Source of the DNA: Bemisia tabaci
Taxonomy: Eukaryota > Arthropoda > Insecta > Hemiptera > Aleyrodidae
Length of the DNA: 64,000 nucleotides
Reading direction: 5' to 3'
Assembly (NCBI RefSeq): GCF_918797505.1
Contig: NC_092801.1
Span: 8,618,001-8,682,000 of the forward strand
The notes under the pieces were generated by a model. That model was not told the DNA's origin, made no database searches, and was given only the letters and a program-made list of their open reading frames with translations. The translations under genes and the position numbers were made by a program. Each line of letters opens with the position of its first letter. The first letter of the stretch is position 1. Below are positions 13,301 through 22,001 of this stretch, one piece after another.

Positions 13301-16300
13301 ATTGCAAAATTTGCCGCCCCCTTTAGATTTGCTGCCATGGGCCGCTGCCCATGTGGCCATCCCCTTAATCCGGCCCTGCATACAAGCGACCTAAACTTTA
13401 CCTGCACATTGAACAGCCTTGAAAGGTGCTGAAGAATAGATCACCGAGAAAACCTCCAATATACAATCAGCAAGTATACAACCATACATACATACATACA
13501 TACCTTATTATTACTTAATTATCAACAGACACCCATGTGTAGGTCAAATTTCTTGTAGATCAAATATCAGTGGGTAAAATAGCTTGTGGGTCAAAAAAAC
13601 TGTAGGTAGGTAAAAATTTTTGTAAGTCGGATGTTTTAGGTCACACTGGTCACACGTCTGTAGGTGAAAAGGCGCAGGTCAAGTGTCCTGTAGATAATAT
13701 GTTTGTAGGTCAAACGTCAGGTAGCCTTGGATAAAGGTAAAATTCAAATATATCACAATACATATTTTCTCATAAAATATTTCGTAGAACAAGGTAACTA
13801 CCTGGAAAATTTCCAGTTTAAACCCATGTGCACTGAAAAAAAAATTCTCGGCGTTTTTACCAAAGTCCGTTGGTACCTTTACCATCTCACTTTTTTACCA
13901 ATTATTGGTAATTTTACCAAGACAGACCGGTAAGTTTACCTAAAAACCGGTATTTTTACTGTTTTTTTCAGGTAAGAATACCACTTTTATTGGTAATCAA
14001 TTCCCGGTAACTTTGCCATTGTATCTCGGTAATTCTACCATAGTCGATAAAAAATATTGGCGTTTTTACCAAGGTCCAGTAAAATTACCGAGAAAGTTCA
14101 GTAATTTTACCGAGATTTCTCGGCAAAATTACCAATTCCATAAATGGTAATTTTACCAAGAAAAAACTGGGATCAAATAGAACCCTGAATTCTTGGTAAT
14201 TTTACCCTTTTCTTAGTAAATACACCGATATTTTTTTGTCAGTGCTAAAAATAACAGCTTTTTTATTCAATCCATTCGACTCTCATCTTCACTTCTTCGA
14301 GGCAACGTAAGTTTGTTCCCGATCCACATTTTTACTAAACTCACGGTGAAACATTTTACTGACCATGTGTTTGGAATCGGCCGATTTCAGAGCGTTACTT
14401 GCTTCTTGTATCCTGTGATGTTCTCTGAGCTGAATGCACTGATCAAAACGGATGATCTTGAACCCTTGCGCCTCATTCTGACAGGGTGCAGCTCATTTAT
14501 CCCGGCACATGTTAACGCATTCCTTGCCAAACTGCCAAATCGAGAGGAAGCTAGTTTTTACTCCGGTAAGTTGACGGTCAACAATTATCGCAGTTCAACA
14601 CTGGGGAAAAAAAAACACACACACACACACATTGAATCTAGAGCCCAGACTCTTAAAAACATCGACAAGAAAAAGTACTCTTGATTCAATCAGATTTAAG
14701 CTTAAATCAAGAACCAAGCCTCTTAATTTGAGCGGATTTTCTTTTGATTTAAGCTTACCTAAATCTGATTGAATCAAGAGTCCTTTTTCTTGTCAATGTT
14801 TTCAAGAATCTGGACTCTAGATCCAATGTGTTTTTTTTTCCAGTGAATAATTCAATCTCAGAAAATTCAAGTAAAGTATATCATCAACACGACATGTAAT
14901 GCTGTTCAATGGAAGAATACTGGCTATGCAGTGATTATGACAATTGATACGATCAATGGCCGTTTCTTCAGGAGACCAATACCGCCGTGCCAAGGAAAAA
15001 TGCAGTATGAGTATTCAGGCGTTGGCAATTTTCTTCCAGCAAAATACGAATTTCCAAGGAAACTGTTGCATATTTTTCTTAAATTTTTTTAAAAAAAAAA
15101 TTGTGAACAATCTAATCTAATGTATCTGGCAATTTCAGGAGCAAATATACATAAGTTACTTACCTCAAAAATACACGTTCTGTCCGCGGAAATTTGACAA
15201 CCCCTGGATGTTTGTACGGCGTTTTTCTTTAGCAAGGCAGAATACATATAATATGCTCAATTCTCCATCAAACTTAATGAGAATTTTTACTGTCAAGCAC
15301 AATATTCTTTTTTATCGCTTTTCTATCATATTCTTGGCCGATTTCCACAAAACTCAAAAGTAATAATTTACTCACTGACACCCACATTTTGTCATCTTCC
15401 GGCCAAAGTATCACAAGTGTTATGCGACTGGACATATGCATAATTTTCTGTTCGGAAATGCATTAAATAGTTCTATTTGAACTCAAAACTCCAAGTTTTT
15501 CCGGGGGATGACCGCCGAACCACCTCCCTCCGGAGAAATCGAACCCCCTGTGGATGGAGTCAGGTACAAAATACGCCATACGGCGAGTTTACTTCACTCA
15601 CAAAAATTCCTCACGACGAAACTGACAAAACAATAAGTTTATATGGACCCTGACCGGATTTACCTACTTGCCGCCCATGGGCCGCCTGTATTTTGCCGCC
15701 CTCTTCTCATTCATTTTGAAACGTCAATAAAAACCATCAAGTGAACGTGCCGGAGGGAGAAGGGTGCATACGACGCGTTCACTCGTGTTGGATACATTTT
15801 TTGCGTAAGCCCTGTCAACGCTACCAGCAAAAGTTCACGGAACTTCGAGCGAAAGTTCAGTTCCGTAAACCTATCTCTGTGGGGACAAGGCCTTTCATTT
15901 GTAAGAAATGAACTAAAAAATTAAGAAAGAACAAACATAAATGTGGTTTAATAATTTTAACTTCCGCCGCCGTGCCGCGCTGACCACACTGTGTTTGGCG
16001 CAATGCGTGAAGTATTCATGTAGTCTTGTAGGCACTGTGCGTTTCATGCCGCGCCGACCGCTGTTGACCGTACAGTATTTGACGCAATGCGTGAAGTATT
16101 CGTGCAGTCTCGTAGGCGCTAATATGTGTTACATGCCGACCGCCGCGTCAAGGGTTTCTCCATTTCATCTGAAGTCCTCGTCATCATTTCTCTTTGCGCC
16201 GCGCCGCTCCAAGCCGAATTACGTGTTTGGTTTCTCTCTTAACTCAACTAATTAAAGTTGCGCAGTCTTTTGTATCGCCGAAATACGACAAAATTAGAAA

Positions 16301-18545
16301 TTAATGAACTCGCAGAAAATGAGAGATTTTATCACCTTTTCTTGTTTGTAATTTTTTCTGAATCCGATTTCTTGTACCTGCATTTAAAAAAATTGCAAAA
16401 TTTGCCGCCCCCTAATTTTGCCGCCATGGGCCGCGGCCCATTTGGCCACCCCCTTAATCCGGCTCTGATACCGAGTTCAACAGAAAGGAACCAAGCCACA
16501 TAAGCTATTACCAAATTTAACTGGGTAATTTAACTTTTTACGAGGGAACGTTCATGCGGATTCCTTTGAAAAATTTGAGGAATTTATGTTTGCACTATGA
16601 AGAAAATTCACTGAAATTTGCTCAAAAATCCGCACAACCGTTTTCATGTGAAACATTAAATTGCCCGATTAAATTTGTAAATGGCTGATATGACTTGGTT
16701 CCTTTATGTTTAACGCGGTCTATACCATGGTTATGAAAGAGCTTCCATACTGAACATTTAGTAAACAATTCTTAAAAAATGTCGTTACCCACTTGCGGTA
16801 AAATTTTGGAGAATTTTTACCGCAAATGAGTAACGAAATGTTTTAAATTTTTTGTACCATAATTGACTTTTGCCCCCCCCCCCCTCCACGAAGTTTCTAT
16901 CTGAATATTTGAAGTTGCCTCTCTCTTTTTATATTTTGATACCTATTTGGAAATATTTCCTATCTTCTTCTAAAGTTTTCGGCTTGACCGAGGTGTTGCC
17001 TTTATTCATGGCGCTGCAAAACGACCAAAACCCCCTGAACTTGGGGTACCCAGAGCCCAACACAGAATTGAAAGTCATCGATGCTCGTGGGAAAAGTCTC
17101 GGGCCTGGAGAGGTAGGCGAGCTGTGTGTTCGGGGACCCCAGGTAGGTACATACTGCCGTGCTGAGGAAAAACGCCGTAAGAACCCCCAGGCGTTGCCAA
17201 ATTTCCTTCGATAAAACACGATTTTCCTGGTGAACGTATGAATATTTTCTTTCCAATTGTTCAGATAATTTTGCTCGCAATTCTACCGAAAAGTCCTGAA
17301 AATTCAAACGGAAAATATTCATAACTTTCCTCAAAAATGAACATTTTATCGAAGGAAATTGGGCAACTCTCGAATGTTCATACGGCCTTCTTCCTCAGCA
17401 CGGCAGAATACTTTAGTCTCTAGATTATTCAAGTCAATAGGGCATTTTCTTGTGATTATGCACTTTAACGAACTTTTACTTAGATATTTTATGGGCGCTT
17501 CTTAAAAAAATGGCCGAATTTGGAATTATTTTATGTATACTTTTTAATGGTAAACATCGCGAGCGTGATGCATTTCTTCCCTTTGAGTGCCAATCACGCT
17601 CTTAATGAATCAATTGAAAAATTCAACGCGCCTTCAATTTTTTGGATATGCAGCACGGACATCCCCGGAGCACGAATAGTTGTATTCAAGTAACAAACAC
17701 GAGCGTGAGACATTTCTTACTGTTTAGTGCCAATCACGTTCTAAAATGAATCAATTGAAAAATTCAACGCGCCTTCAATTTTTTGAATATGCAGCATGAC
17801 CATTCCCGGAGCACGATTAGTTGCATTCAAGTATTTTAATGAAGAGAACTAATGCATTCATTGTTTCGAATTTGCCGCATTATGAGTTAGAGAAGTAAGA
17901 TCTAGGATAACCAGAGATCTTCCTTCCGTCAAAGAAATTCTTCCTTTGACGGAAGTCGTGACAACCCGAAATCGTCCAGAGTGTTTTACGCATAATTTAC
18001 CTTCAGAAACATGTATTCGCGAGTCAAAATTCGCCCATGGTAAAGTGATCTGCTGAGGGGGACGGACCCAGTAACCCTTTAACCTCTCACAATGAGCATG
18101 TGCGCATTTTCCGAGGTAGCTTGTCCACTTCGCTTAGTGGATGGAGTTAATCAGAGAGGTCGGATTTGAAATTTGTGACTAAAACTGCAAATTTTCATGT
18201 TTGATTCGTCACTCTTTTTAAGTTGTGTTCACAAGAAAATTTTACGGGGAAACCATTGGAACCACTTTTAAAATCTCAAAGTTTTGTATAAATGGAGTTA
18301 TGAGCTTTCAAAGTTTCGAAAATTTGTCCGGTCTCTCCCTTTGGCTAGATCCACTGTGCGGCGGTGAGTTTTTTTTTCCGTTTCCAAAACAGGTGATGAA
18401 AGGTTACTTCAACAATGAAAAAGCAACTCAGGATACTTTTGATGGTGACTGGTTCAAAACCGGAGACACGGTTTACTACGACGAGGATGGTATGTTTCAC
18501 TTGGCTGGTAGATCAAAAGATCTCATCAAAGTCGGCGGACGTTCG
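4223..18545 (+). CDS. AMP-forming acyl-CoA synthetase (4CL/luciferase-like), seven exons, C-terminus missing
   Basis: The seven exons listed below join without frame breaks into 454 codons. Introns are 2961, 3524, 712, 2104, 2410 and 1250 bp. Family members adenylate a carboxylic acid with ATP and transfer it to CoA, and insect relatives are often peroxisomal. The substrate cannot be read from sequence. Visible motifs are the ATP-binding loop SSGTTGERK (residues 199-207), a His in LSHLSG (residue 251) at the luciferase A4 position, FGLTE (349-353), WFKTGD (423-428) and GRSKDLIKVGG (442-452). The loop usually reads SSGTTGxPKG, so Arg for Pro and Met for Gly are unusual. FGLTE replaces the common YGxTE. 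The family is about 540 residues long, so the C-terminal subdomain with its catalytic lysine, and any peroxisomal signal, are absent. A 500-N gap begins 752 bp after exon 7. Many MITEs sit in the introns. Confidence 0.9.
4365..5434 (+). mobile_element. Family E element (hAT-like), 5'-truncated, with nested family H
   Basis: The first 50 bp or so of family E are missing. From there it follows the family through its tandem units of about 70 bp (four here) to the end TTAATCCGGCCCTG. A family H MITE (4595-4845) splits the first unit. Other copies are at 12475, 15650, 21169, 23194 and 36198. Open frames across the tandem units are repeat shadows. Confidence 0.85.
4595..4845. mobile_element. Family H palindromic MITE nested in family E
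   Basis: Ends GTCACCTTCCAGGCAAAG and CTTTGCCTGGAAGGTGAC are exact inverted copies, and the whole 251 bp folds back. The target motif CAGTC flanks both sides, which suggests a duplication of 5-6 bp. A second copy is at 25576-25808 and a fragment is at about 15396-15470. Confidence 0.88.
5490..5825. repeat. Family BB: ATCG-dense repeat
   Basis: The stretch is packed with CGATAAA, TTTATCG and GCGATAT-type words on both strands. A reverse-complement relative spans 30725-31562, sharing the stretch around CTCAGATGTTGA and the terminal word AAGTAGC-TGATCGCG. No coding frame was found. Confidence 0.65.
5831..6470. other. Intron 1 sequence, little recognised
   Basis: A C-run lies near 6098-6110. Overlapping short frames on both strands lack splice support and codon character. 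Confidence 0.5.
6471..6769. mobile_element. Family S: 300-bp element with 50-bp terminal inverted repeats
   Basis: The left end starts TTCGCCTTCAGCTGCGTC and the right end is its inverted counterpart, finishing ACGCAACAGAAGGCGAA. The inner parts of the repeats include TTGTTACGAATATGTTGTGC. Only one copy was seen in the window, in intron 1. Confidence 0.8.
6770..7318. other. End of intron 1
   Basis: Nothing was recognised apart from the acceptor TTTTTGCAG at 7310-7318. Confidence 0.5.
7319..7526 (+). CDS. Acyl-CoA synthetase exon 2
   Basis: Residues 46-114 plus one base: TCGLTKRNYTFSEARS at the start, then the family block GDVLAIMLPNAIDYPIVLLG and TTIDPAFKK. The acceptor is TTGCAG|AC and the donor is AAGA|GTAAGC, leaving phase 1. 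The alignment with family N-terminal domains is continuous with exon 1. Confidence 0.9.
7698..8641. mobile_element. Family I element, full-length, in intron 2
   Basis: Inverted ends are CCTAGGTAAAAATTGGCGAT and GCCAATTTTTACCAGG. The copy is about 944 bp, closely matches 1460-2397, and carries the same long hairpin at 8157-8232. Confidence 0.85.
8642..9810. other. Intron 2 stretch, nothing recognised
   Basis: Frames at 8727-8984 and 9138-9365 lack family resemblance and splice support. No repeat match was assigned. Confidence 0.4.
9811..10594. mobile_element. Family L element broken by two insertions
   Basis: Family L normally runs about 255 bp from GGACCGCGTTAAACAGAAAG to its inverted copy ending TTAACGCGGTCC. 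Here the outer ends are at 9811 and 10594. Inside lie extra sequence with a family C half-element (about 10056-10107), a second left half from 10106, and family T at 10332-10582. The 155-residue frame at 9811 is a shadow. Confidence 0.75.
10332..10582. mobile_element. Family T: 251-bp element with 45-bp terminal inverted repeats
   Basis: Ends GCCGTTAACACACGTACACT and AGTGTGCGTGTGTTAGCGGC are inverted, and the inner end of each repeat reads GAATGTACATTC. It interrupts the TTTAACGCGG end of a family L element, so it inserted later. Confidence 0.82.
10640..10940. repeat. Family U dispersed repeat, copy 1
   Basis: The segment with GACGTCACTAGGC and TTGAACAATTATTGGAG is repeated at 27938-28212. 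It is not palindromic, and no coding frame is shared between the copies. Confidence 0.65.
11051..11416 (+). CDS. Acyl-CoA synthetase exon 3 (ATP-binding loop)
   Basis: Codon 115 is completed from exon 2 (Asn). Residues 116-236 follow, then one base. It holds TTNAKVIVTIPTVVPLVKAV, the linker up to ISPDDIAILL, and the signature SSSGTTGERK with KMVARTH. The acceptor is CGTTTCAG|AC and the donor is GTCG|GTATGT, leaving phase 1. Confidence 0.92.
11417..12128. other. Intron 3
   Basis: It contains a family N half near 11510-11560 (CTATGCACTACGCACATAGT). The rest is AT-rich with no recognised feature. The acceptor is CATTTGACAG. Confidence 0.6.
12129..12286 (+). CDS. Acyl-CoA synthetase exon 4
   Basis: It completes codon 237 and encodes residues 238-289: NDQHSLLMAASLSHLSGQLL, then the hydrophobic stretch to NNFILPVCEPEPLINAL and TEQKPL. 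His251 sits where luciferases have the A4 histidine. The donor is TTG|GTAAGT, phase 0. Confidence 0.9.
12345..13724. repeat. Family AA: inverted arrays of a TTGACCTAC-like word, split by family E
   Basis: The left arm (12345-12466) repeats TTGACC-type words. The right arm (about 13380-13720) carries the complementary GTAGGTCAA words every 20-30 bp. Long matches such as AACATATTA and CAGGACACT occur in mirror order. A family E element is inserted in the left part. A CATA microsatellite lies near 13480-13502. Confidence 0.7.
12475..13378. mobile_element. Family E element with 8-bp target-site duplication (hAT-like)
   Basis: The element starts CAGGGCCGGATTTACC and ends TTAATCCGGCCCTG, giving a 12-bp terminal inverted repeat. 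CATACAAG occurs immediately before (12467-12474) and after (13379-13386), an exact 8-bp duplication as hAT elements make. The interior has three tandem units of about 70 bp (about 12814-13010). No transposase is present. It lies in intron 4. Confidence 0.92.
13831..14244. mobile_element. Family F element, copy 1
   Basis: Ends CACTGAAAAAAAAATTCTCG and the complementary TTTTTTTGTCAGTG bound about 414 bp made almost wholly of the words GGTAATTTTACC and CGGTAA in both orientations. Other copies are at 25810 and 61563. It lies in intron 4. Confidence 0.85.
14391..14565 (+). CDS. Acyl-CoA synthetase exon 5
   Basis: Residues 290-347 plus one base: SVTCFLYPVMFSELNALIKT, then LEPLRLILTGCSSFIPAHV, the usual block before the YGxTE motif. 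The acceptor is CGATTTCAG|AG and the donor is TCCG|GTAAGT, phase 1. A family D MITE begins about 34 bp into the next intron. Confidence 0.9.
14599..14845. mobile_element. Family D palindromic MITE, copy 1
   Basis: It runs from CACTGGGGAAAAAAAAAC to TTTTTTTTTCCAGTG with mirrored interior (TCTTGATTCAATCAGATT and its complement). Other copies are at 28685, 30859, 35747, 38974, 42451 and 54801. Confidence 0.9.
14981..15240. mobile_element. Family A MITE, diverged copy
   Basis: Family A has ends CTGCCGTGCTAAGGAAGAAC / GTTCTTCCTTAGCACGGCAG and spans about 255 bp with mirrored halves. This copy in intron 5 is degenerate at both ends. Confidence 0.75.
15241..15649. other. Intron 5 stretch with a family H fragment
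   Basis: A partial family H end is visible at about 15396-15470 (CTTCCGGCCAAAGTATCACA). Nothing else was recognised. Confidence 0.55.
15650..16467. mobile_element. Family E element in intron 5
   Basis: It runs from a mutated CTGACCGGATTTACC to TTAATCCGGCTCTG with two tandem units (about 15985-16125). The frames at 15941 and 16258 fall inside it and are shadows. Confidence 0.85.
16468..16716. mobile_element. Family L element
   Basis: It follows directly after family E and runs from a left end reading AACAGAAAGGAACCAAGCCA to TTTAACGCGGTC. Complete relatives are at 40722 and 56676. Confidence 0.75.
16976..17142 (+). CDS. Acyl-CoA synthetase exon 6
   Basis: It completes Val348 and encodes residues 349-403: FGLTEVLPLFMALQ, then NLGYPEPNTELKVIDARGK and GEVGELCVRGPQ. 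These match the adenine-binding and hinge-proximal blocks. The acceptor is TTCTAAAG|TT and the donor is CAG|GTAGGT, phase 0. A family A MITE starts about 9 bp downstream. Confidence 0.92.
17152..17407. mobile_element. Family A MITE at the exon 6 donor
   Basis: Ends CTGCCGTGCTGAGGAAAAAC and CTTCTTCCTCAGCACGGCAG bound this copy. Its left edge is about 9 bp inside intron 6. Confidence 0.9.
17545..17833 (+). repeat. Direct tandem duplication of about 145 bp
   Basis: Two head-to-tail copies share ATCAATTGAAAAATTCAACG and CCGGAGCACGA, with scattered differences. It lies in intron 6. The stretch 17834-18127 holds nothing recognised. Confidence 0.8.
18128..18363. mobile_element. Family M palindromic element just upstream of exon 7
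   Basis: The left part has GAGAGGTCGGATTTGAAATT and the right part the complementary TTTGTCCGGTCTCTC, ending GATCCACTGTGCGGC. It stops about 30 bp before the exon 7 acceptor. Other copies are at 29452, 29743 and 57237. Confidence 0.78.
18393..18545 (+). CDS. Acyl-CoA synthetase exon 7 (last one visible)
   Basis: Residues 404-454: VMKGYFNNEKATQDTFDG, DWFKTGDTVYYDEDGMFHLA, GRSKDLIKVGGRS. It carries the TGD aspartate and the hinge motif. The acceptor is TTTCCAAAACAG|GTG and the donor is TCG|GTAAGG, phase 0. Family proteins continue for some 80-100 residues, so at least one exon is missing. Confidence 0.92.
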
Positions 18546-18595
18546 GTAAGGGTGCCGAAACTTTTTAATGTTTGTCTCTTTTTTGAATTTCTGTA

Positions 18596-18850
18596 ACCGA
18601 AGTGCGAAATCACGCATCTCCGTTTACGACGTCGCAAACTTCCTGTCACATTTCATTTTTTCCTTGAAAAACTAGCCATCGTAATTTCTTGAAAACTGCC
18701 CTGGTTTTTCCTCCGGGTCAGTAGCAGACAGTAGAATATTCTGTAAAAATTTGTAGCAATAAAATTGGCTTGTTCTCCTCCGGAAAAGCACGACAGGAGT
18801 GGAAATTTTGAAACACCGCTATGGAGATACGTGTTTTCGCACTTTGGCCA
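18596..18850. mobile_element. Family X palindromic element
   Basis: It runs from GAAGTGCGAAATCACGCATC to TACGTGTTTTCGCACTTTGG with mirrored interior. It starts about 50 bp after the exon 7 donor. Relatives are at 25090, 42340 and 42965. Confidence 0.75.
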
Positions 18851-19297
18851 TTGACATATGGATCGCGTTTAGAAAAAAAGGAACCAGTGCGATTGGAGTG
18901 TTTTCAAAATTGTGGAACTTTTTCTTTTCTAATGAATAGACTCATTATATGTACAGTATTAAAACTTACTCAATTATTTTCCTTTTTTTTTGATGAAAGC
19001 AAAAAAATTTGCTGCTCTGGTAGATTTTTGAATAATCATGAAGAAGCAACATTTTTACAACACTATAACGGCGCTGGTTCCTTTTTGCTAAATGTATAGT
19101 TTATTCCATAGCCATCAGAGGAGTAGATTGGTCAGTTGCCACGTCTCTACGTATTTCATAAAGTATATTATTCGTCCCCTTCAAGTTAGAATTAAAACGG
19201 TTTTTTTCGTGTATGTATAGACTCGCCAGCGGGCTGGACGAATTTGGTCCTCCCCAATCTTGCGTTGTTACAGACTATTTTAACTTTCAACATGAAA
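18851..19297. other. Unassigned sequence before the gap
   Basis: No C-terminal acyl-CoA synthetase exon could be recognised. Frames that run into the Ns are artefacts. Confidence 0.5.
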
Positions 19298-19797
19298 NNN
19301 NNNNNNNNNNNNNNNNNNNNNNNNNNNNNNNNNNNNNNNNNNNNNNNNNNNNNNNNNNNNNNNNNNNNNNNNNNNNNNNNNNNNNNNNNNNNNNNNNNNN
19401 NNNNNNNNNNNNNNNNNNNNNNNNNNNNNNNNNNNNNNNNNNNNNNNNNNNNNNNNNNNNNNNNNNNNNNNNNNNNNNNNNNNNNNNNNNNNNNNNNNNN
19501 NNNNNNNNNNNNNNNNNNNNNNNNNNNNNNNNNNNNNNNNNNNNNNNNNNNNNNNNNNNNNNNNNNNNNNNNNNNNNNNNNNNNNNNNNNNNNNNNNNNN
19601 NNNNNNNNNNNNNNNNNNNNNNNNNNNNNNNNNNNNNNNNNNNNNNNNNNNNNNNNNNNNNNNNNNNNNNNNNNNNNNNNNNNNNNNNNNNNNNNNNNNN
19701 NNNNNNNNNNNNNNNNNNNNNNNNNNNNNNNNNNNNNNNNNNNNNNNNNNNNNNNNNNNNNNNNNNNNNNNNNNNNNNNNNNNNNNNNNNNNNNNNN
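19298..19797. other. Assembly gap of exactly 500 N
   Basis: A round 500-N run is a placeholder convention, so the true gap length is unknown. It falls where the 3' exon(s) of the acyl-CoA synthetase gene would be expected. Confidence 0.98.
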
Positions 19798-20035
19798 TGT
19801 AAAGGTTCACGAGAAACACGATGATGCCACTGGTTTTCTCTGAAATCAACTCCCAAGCTCAAAAAAAGCTCTCAAGTTGAGGCCAAAATGGAGGGGATAT
19901 GTGCTTCGCGATACATCGATTAATCAGCAATGTAAACCTATGGAAAAGGATGTTCGCAACGAACACTTTAAGAATCGATTCTTCACTACAGCTTTAAATG
20001 AGGAAAAATCGGCAATCGATCGTTCAGCGCCTCAC
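19798..20035. mobile_element. Fragments of a 500-bp palindrome and of family C
   Basis: 19798-19905 matches the arm of the palindrome at 59369-59868 (GAGAAACACGATG, then GAGGCCAAAATGGAGGGGAT). 19898-20035 is a degenerate family C element with TGTTCGCAACGAACA at its centre. Confidence 0.65.
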
Positions 20036-20257
20036 CACTGATGCGTCATTTTGCTCGGACAATGTAACTGTTTGACTTACAACTCATCGTCGGAAATTCA
20101 CGTTTACCGCCGCGCCGTGCATTTCGAAAATGGAAATTTATTGTTTGTCATTTGACGTTAATGGTGAAGTTTTTTTTAAAGCTTTTTTCCATCTAATTCT
20201 TCACTTACAGAATTAATATCGATGTTCCAAGTCGAAAAATGCAAGCCTCCATATTGA

Positions 20258-20699
20258 CTTAAAGTGAATTGATGGACGCCATATTTTTTGTCAGAACGGC
20301 ATGCGATATATCGCATCAATTGGTTCCATTTTATCAGCTACTCGTCATTTTTCTCCAATTTTGAGATCGCAATTCTGTTGTCAGGAGACTAAAGCACTCA
20401 CTTACCAATTTTAACAAAGAAATTCAACGTAATAAAGGCGTGGTTGTTTTAGAGAGAAAATATCGCATTCGAGTGCAGTTTCGATATTAGTATCGAATGC
20501 GATGTTTTCTCTCTAAAAAAAAATCACGCATTTATTACGTTTGTTAAAATTGGTAAGTGAGTGCTTTAGTCTCCTGACAACAAAATTGCGATCTCAAAAT
20601 TGGAGAAAAATGACGAGTTGCTGAAAAAATGGAACCAATTGATGCGATAAATCGCATGCCGTTCTGACAAAAAATATGGCGTCCATCGAATCACCTTAA
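20258..20699. mobile_element. Family K long palindromic element, copy 1
   Basis: It is about 440 bp and folds on itself. The arms carry GGACGCCATATTTT, GGCATGCGATATATCGCATC and CAGGAGACTAAAGCACTCAC, and the centre carries ATCGCATTCGA. It ends GAATCACCTTAA. Other copies are at 43209, 43998 and 44946. Confidence 0.88.
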
Positions 20700-21168
20700 C
20701 AAGAGTAGCCTAGATGCAAGTAATAGTTTATTACACATCTTTTATGTTTTCTTCTAACACAAGTTTAAATACCGTACGGGTGAATAGGCGCGCTTTCCAC
20801 AACATTTAAAAGTATGTTGTCAAATTATTCAAAAGTTACTTTTATTCGCACGGAAATGTGTGGAATTTGGATGTAAAGTATTTAAATAGTTTGAAAATTG
20901 GCAACATTGTACCTATTATTCCTGCTCATCATACCCTGGAGCCGTGACGAAATAGGAACGTCAAATCATGGTCGCAGAATTGGGTCATATGACTTGGGAT
21001 ATCTTACGGTGCAATTACACGTTTTGAAACACGAAAAAATAAAAGTCATTCATACTTAGATTTTTTTTTTAAACATTACCCGTAAAATGTCCACGATCTT
21101 TAAAAAAATTGAAATTGAAAGTCTATTTTTCAAGTTAATGAAACTTTAAAACTTAAAAGGAATTGTCA
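20700..21168. other. Nothing recognised
   Basis: AT-rich, with no splice-supported frame and no match to the repeat families. Confidence 0.45.
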
Positions 21169-21981
21169 ACATGGCCGGATTTACCTGCTTGCCGCCCATG
21201 GGCCGCCTGTATTTTGCCGCCTCTTCTCATTCATTTTGAAACATCAATAAAAAGCATCAAGTGAACGTGCCGGAGGGAGAAGGGTACATAAGACGCGTTC
21301 ACTCGTGTTGGACACATTTTTTGCGTTAGCCCCGTCAACACTACTAGCAAAAGTTCACGTAACTTCGCGCGAAAGTTCAGTTCTGTAAACCTATCTCTGT
21401 GTGGACAAGGCCTTTCATTTGTAAGAAATGAGCTAAAAAATTAAAAAAGAACAAACATAAATGTGGTTTAATAATGTTAACTTCCGCCGCGCTGACCACA
21501 CTGTGTTTGGCGCAATGCGTGAAGTATTCATGTAGTCTTGAAGGCACTGTGCGTTTCACGCCGCGCCGACCGCTGTTGACCGTACTGTGTTTGACGCAAT
21601 GCGTGAAGTATTCATGCAGTCTCGTAGGCGCTGATATGTGTTACATGCCGATCGCCGCGCCGAGGGCTTCTCCTTCTCATCTCAAGTCCTCGACATCATT
21701 TCTCTCTGCGCCGCGCCGCTCCAGGCCAAATTACGTGTTTGGTTTCTCTCTTAACTCAACTAATTAAAGGGGAGCAGTTTTTTGTATCACCGAAATACGA
21801 TACAATTAGAAATTAATGAACTCTCAGGAAATGAGAGATTTTGTCACCTTTTCTTGTTTGTAATTTTATTCTAAATCCGATTTTTTTGTACCTGCATTAA
21901 AAAAAAATGCAAAATTTGCCGCCCCCTAATTTTGCCGCCATGGGCCGCGGCTCATGTGGCCACCCCCTTAATCCGGCCTTG
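21169..21981. mobile_element. Family E element
   Basis: It runs from GGCCGGATTTACCTGC to TTAATCCGGCCTTG, with two tandem units around 21490-21640. Frames at 21377 and 21474 are shadows of the units. Confidence 0.85.
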
Positions 21982-22001
21982 ACAGGCCCGGCCTGTCAAG
22001 G
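21977..22001. repeat. 25-bp palindrome at the family E edge
   Basis: CCTTGACAGGCC is followed by GGCCTGTCAAGG around one central base. It overlaps the right end of the family E element, so the end of E forms one arm. Confidence 0.85.

Noticed and set aside
19213..19275. A possible C-terminal exon of the acyl-CoA synthetase beginning after TATAG
   Set aside because: The acceptor is weak and the translated residues do not resemble the family C-terminal domain.
19213..19862. Four overlapping frames of about 190-200 codons on both strands
   Set aside because: They consist almost entirely of the 500-N gap and carry no sequence evidence.
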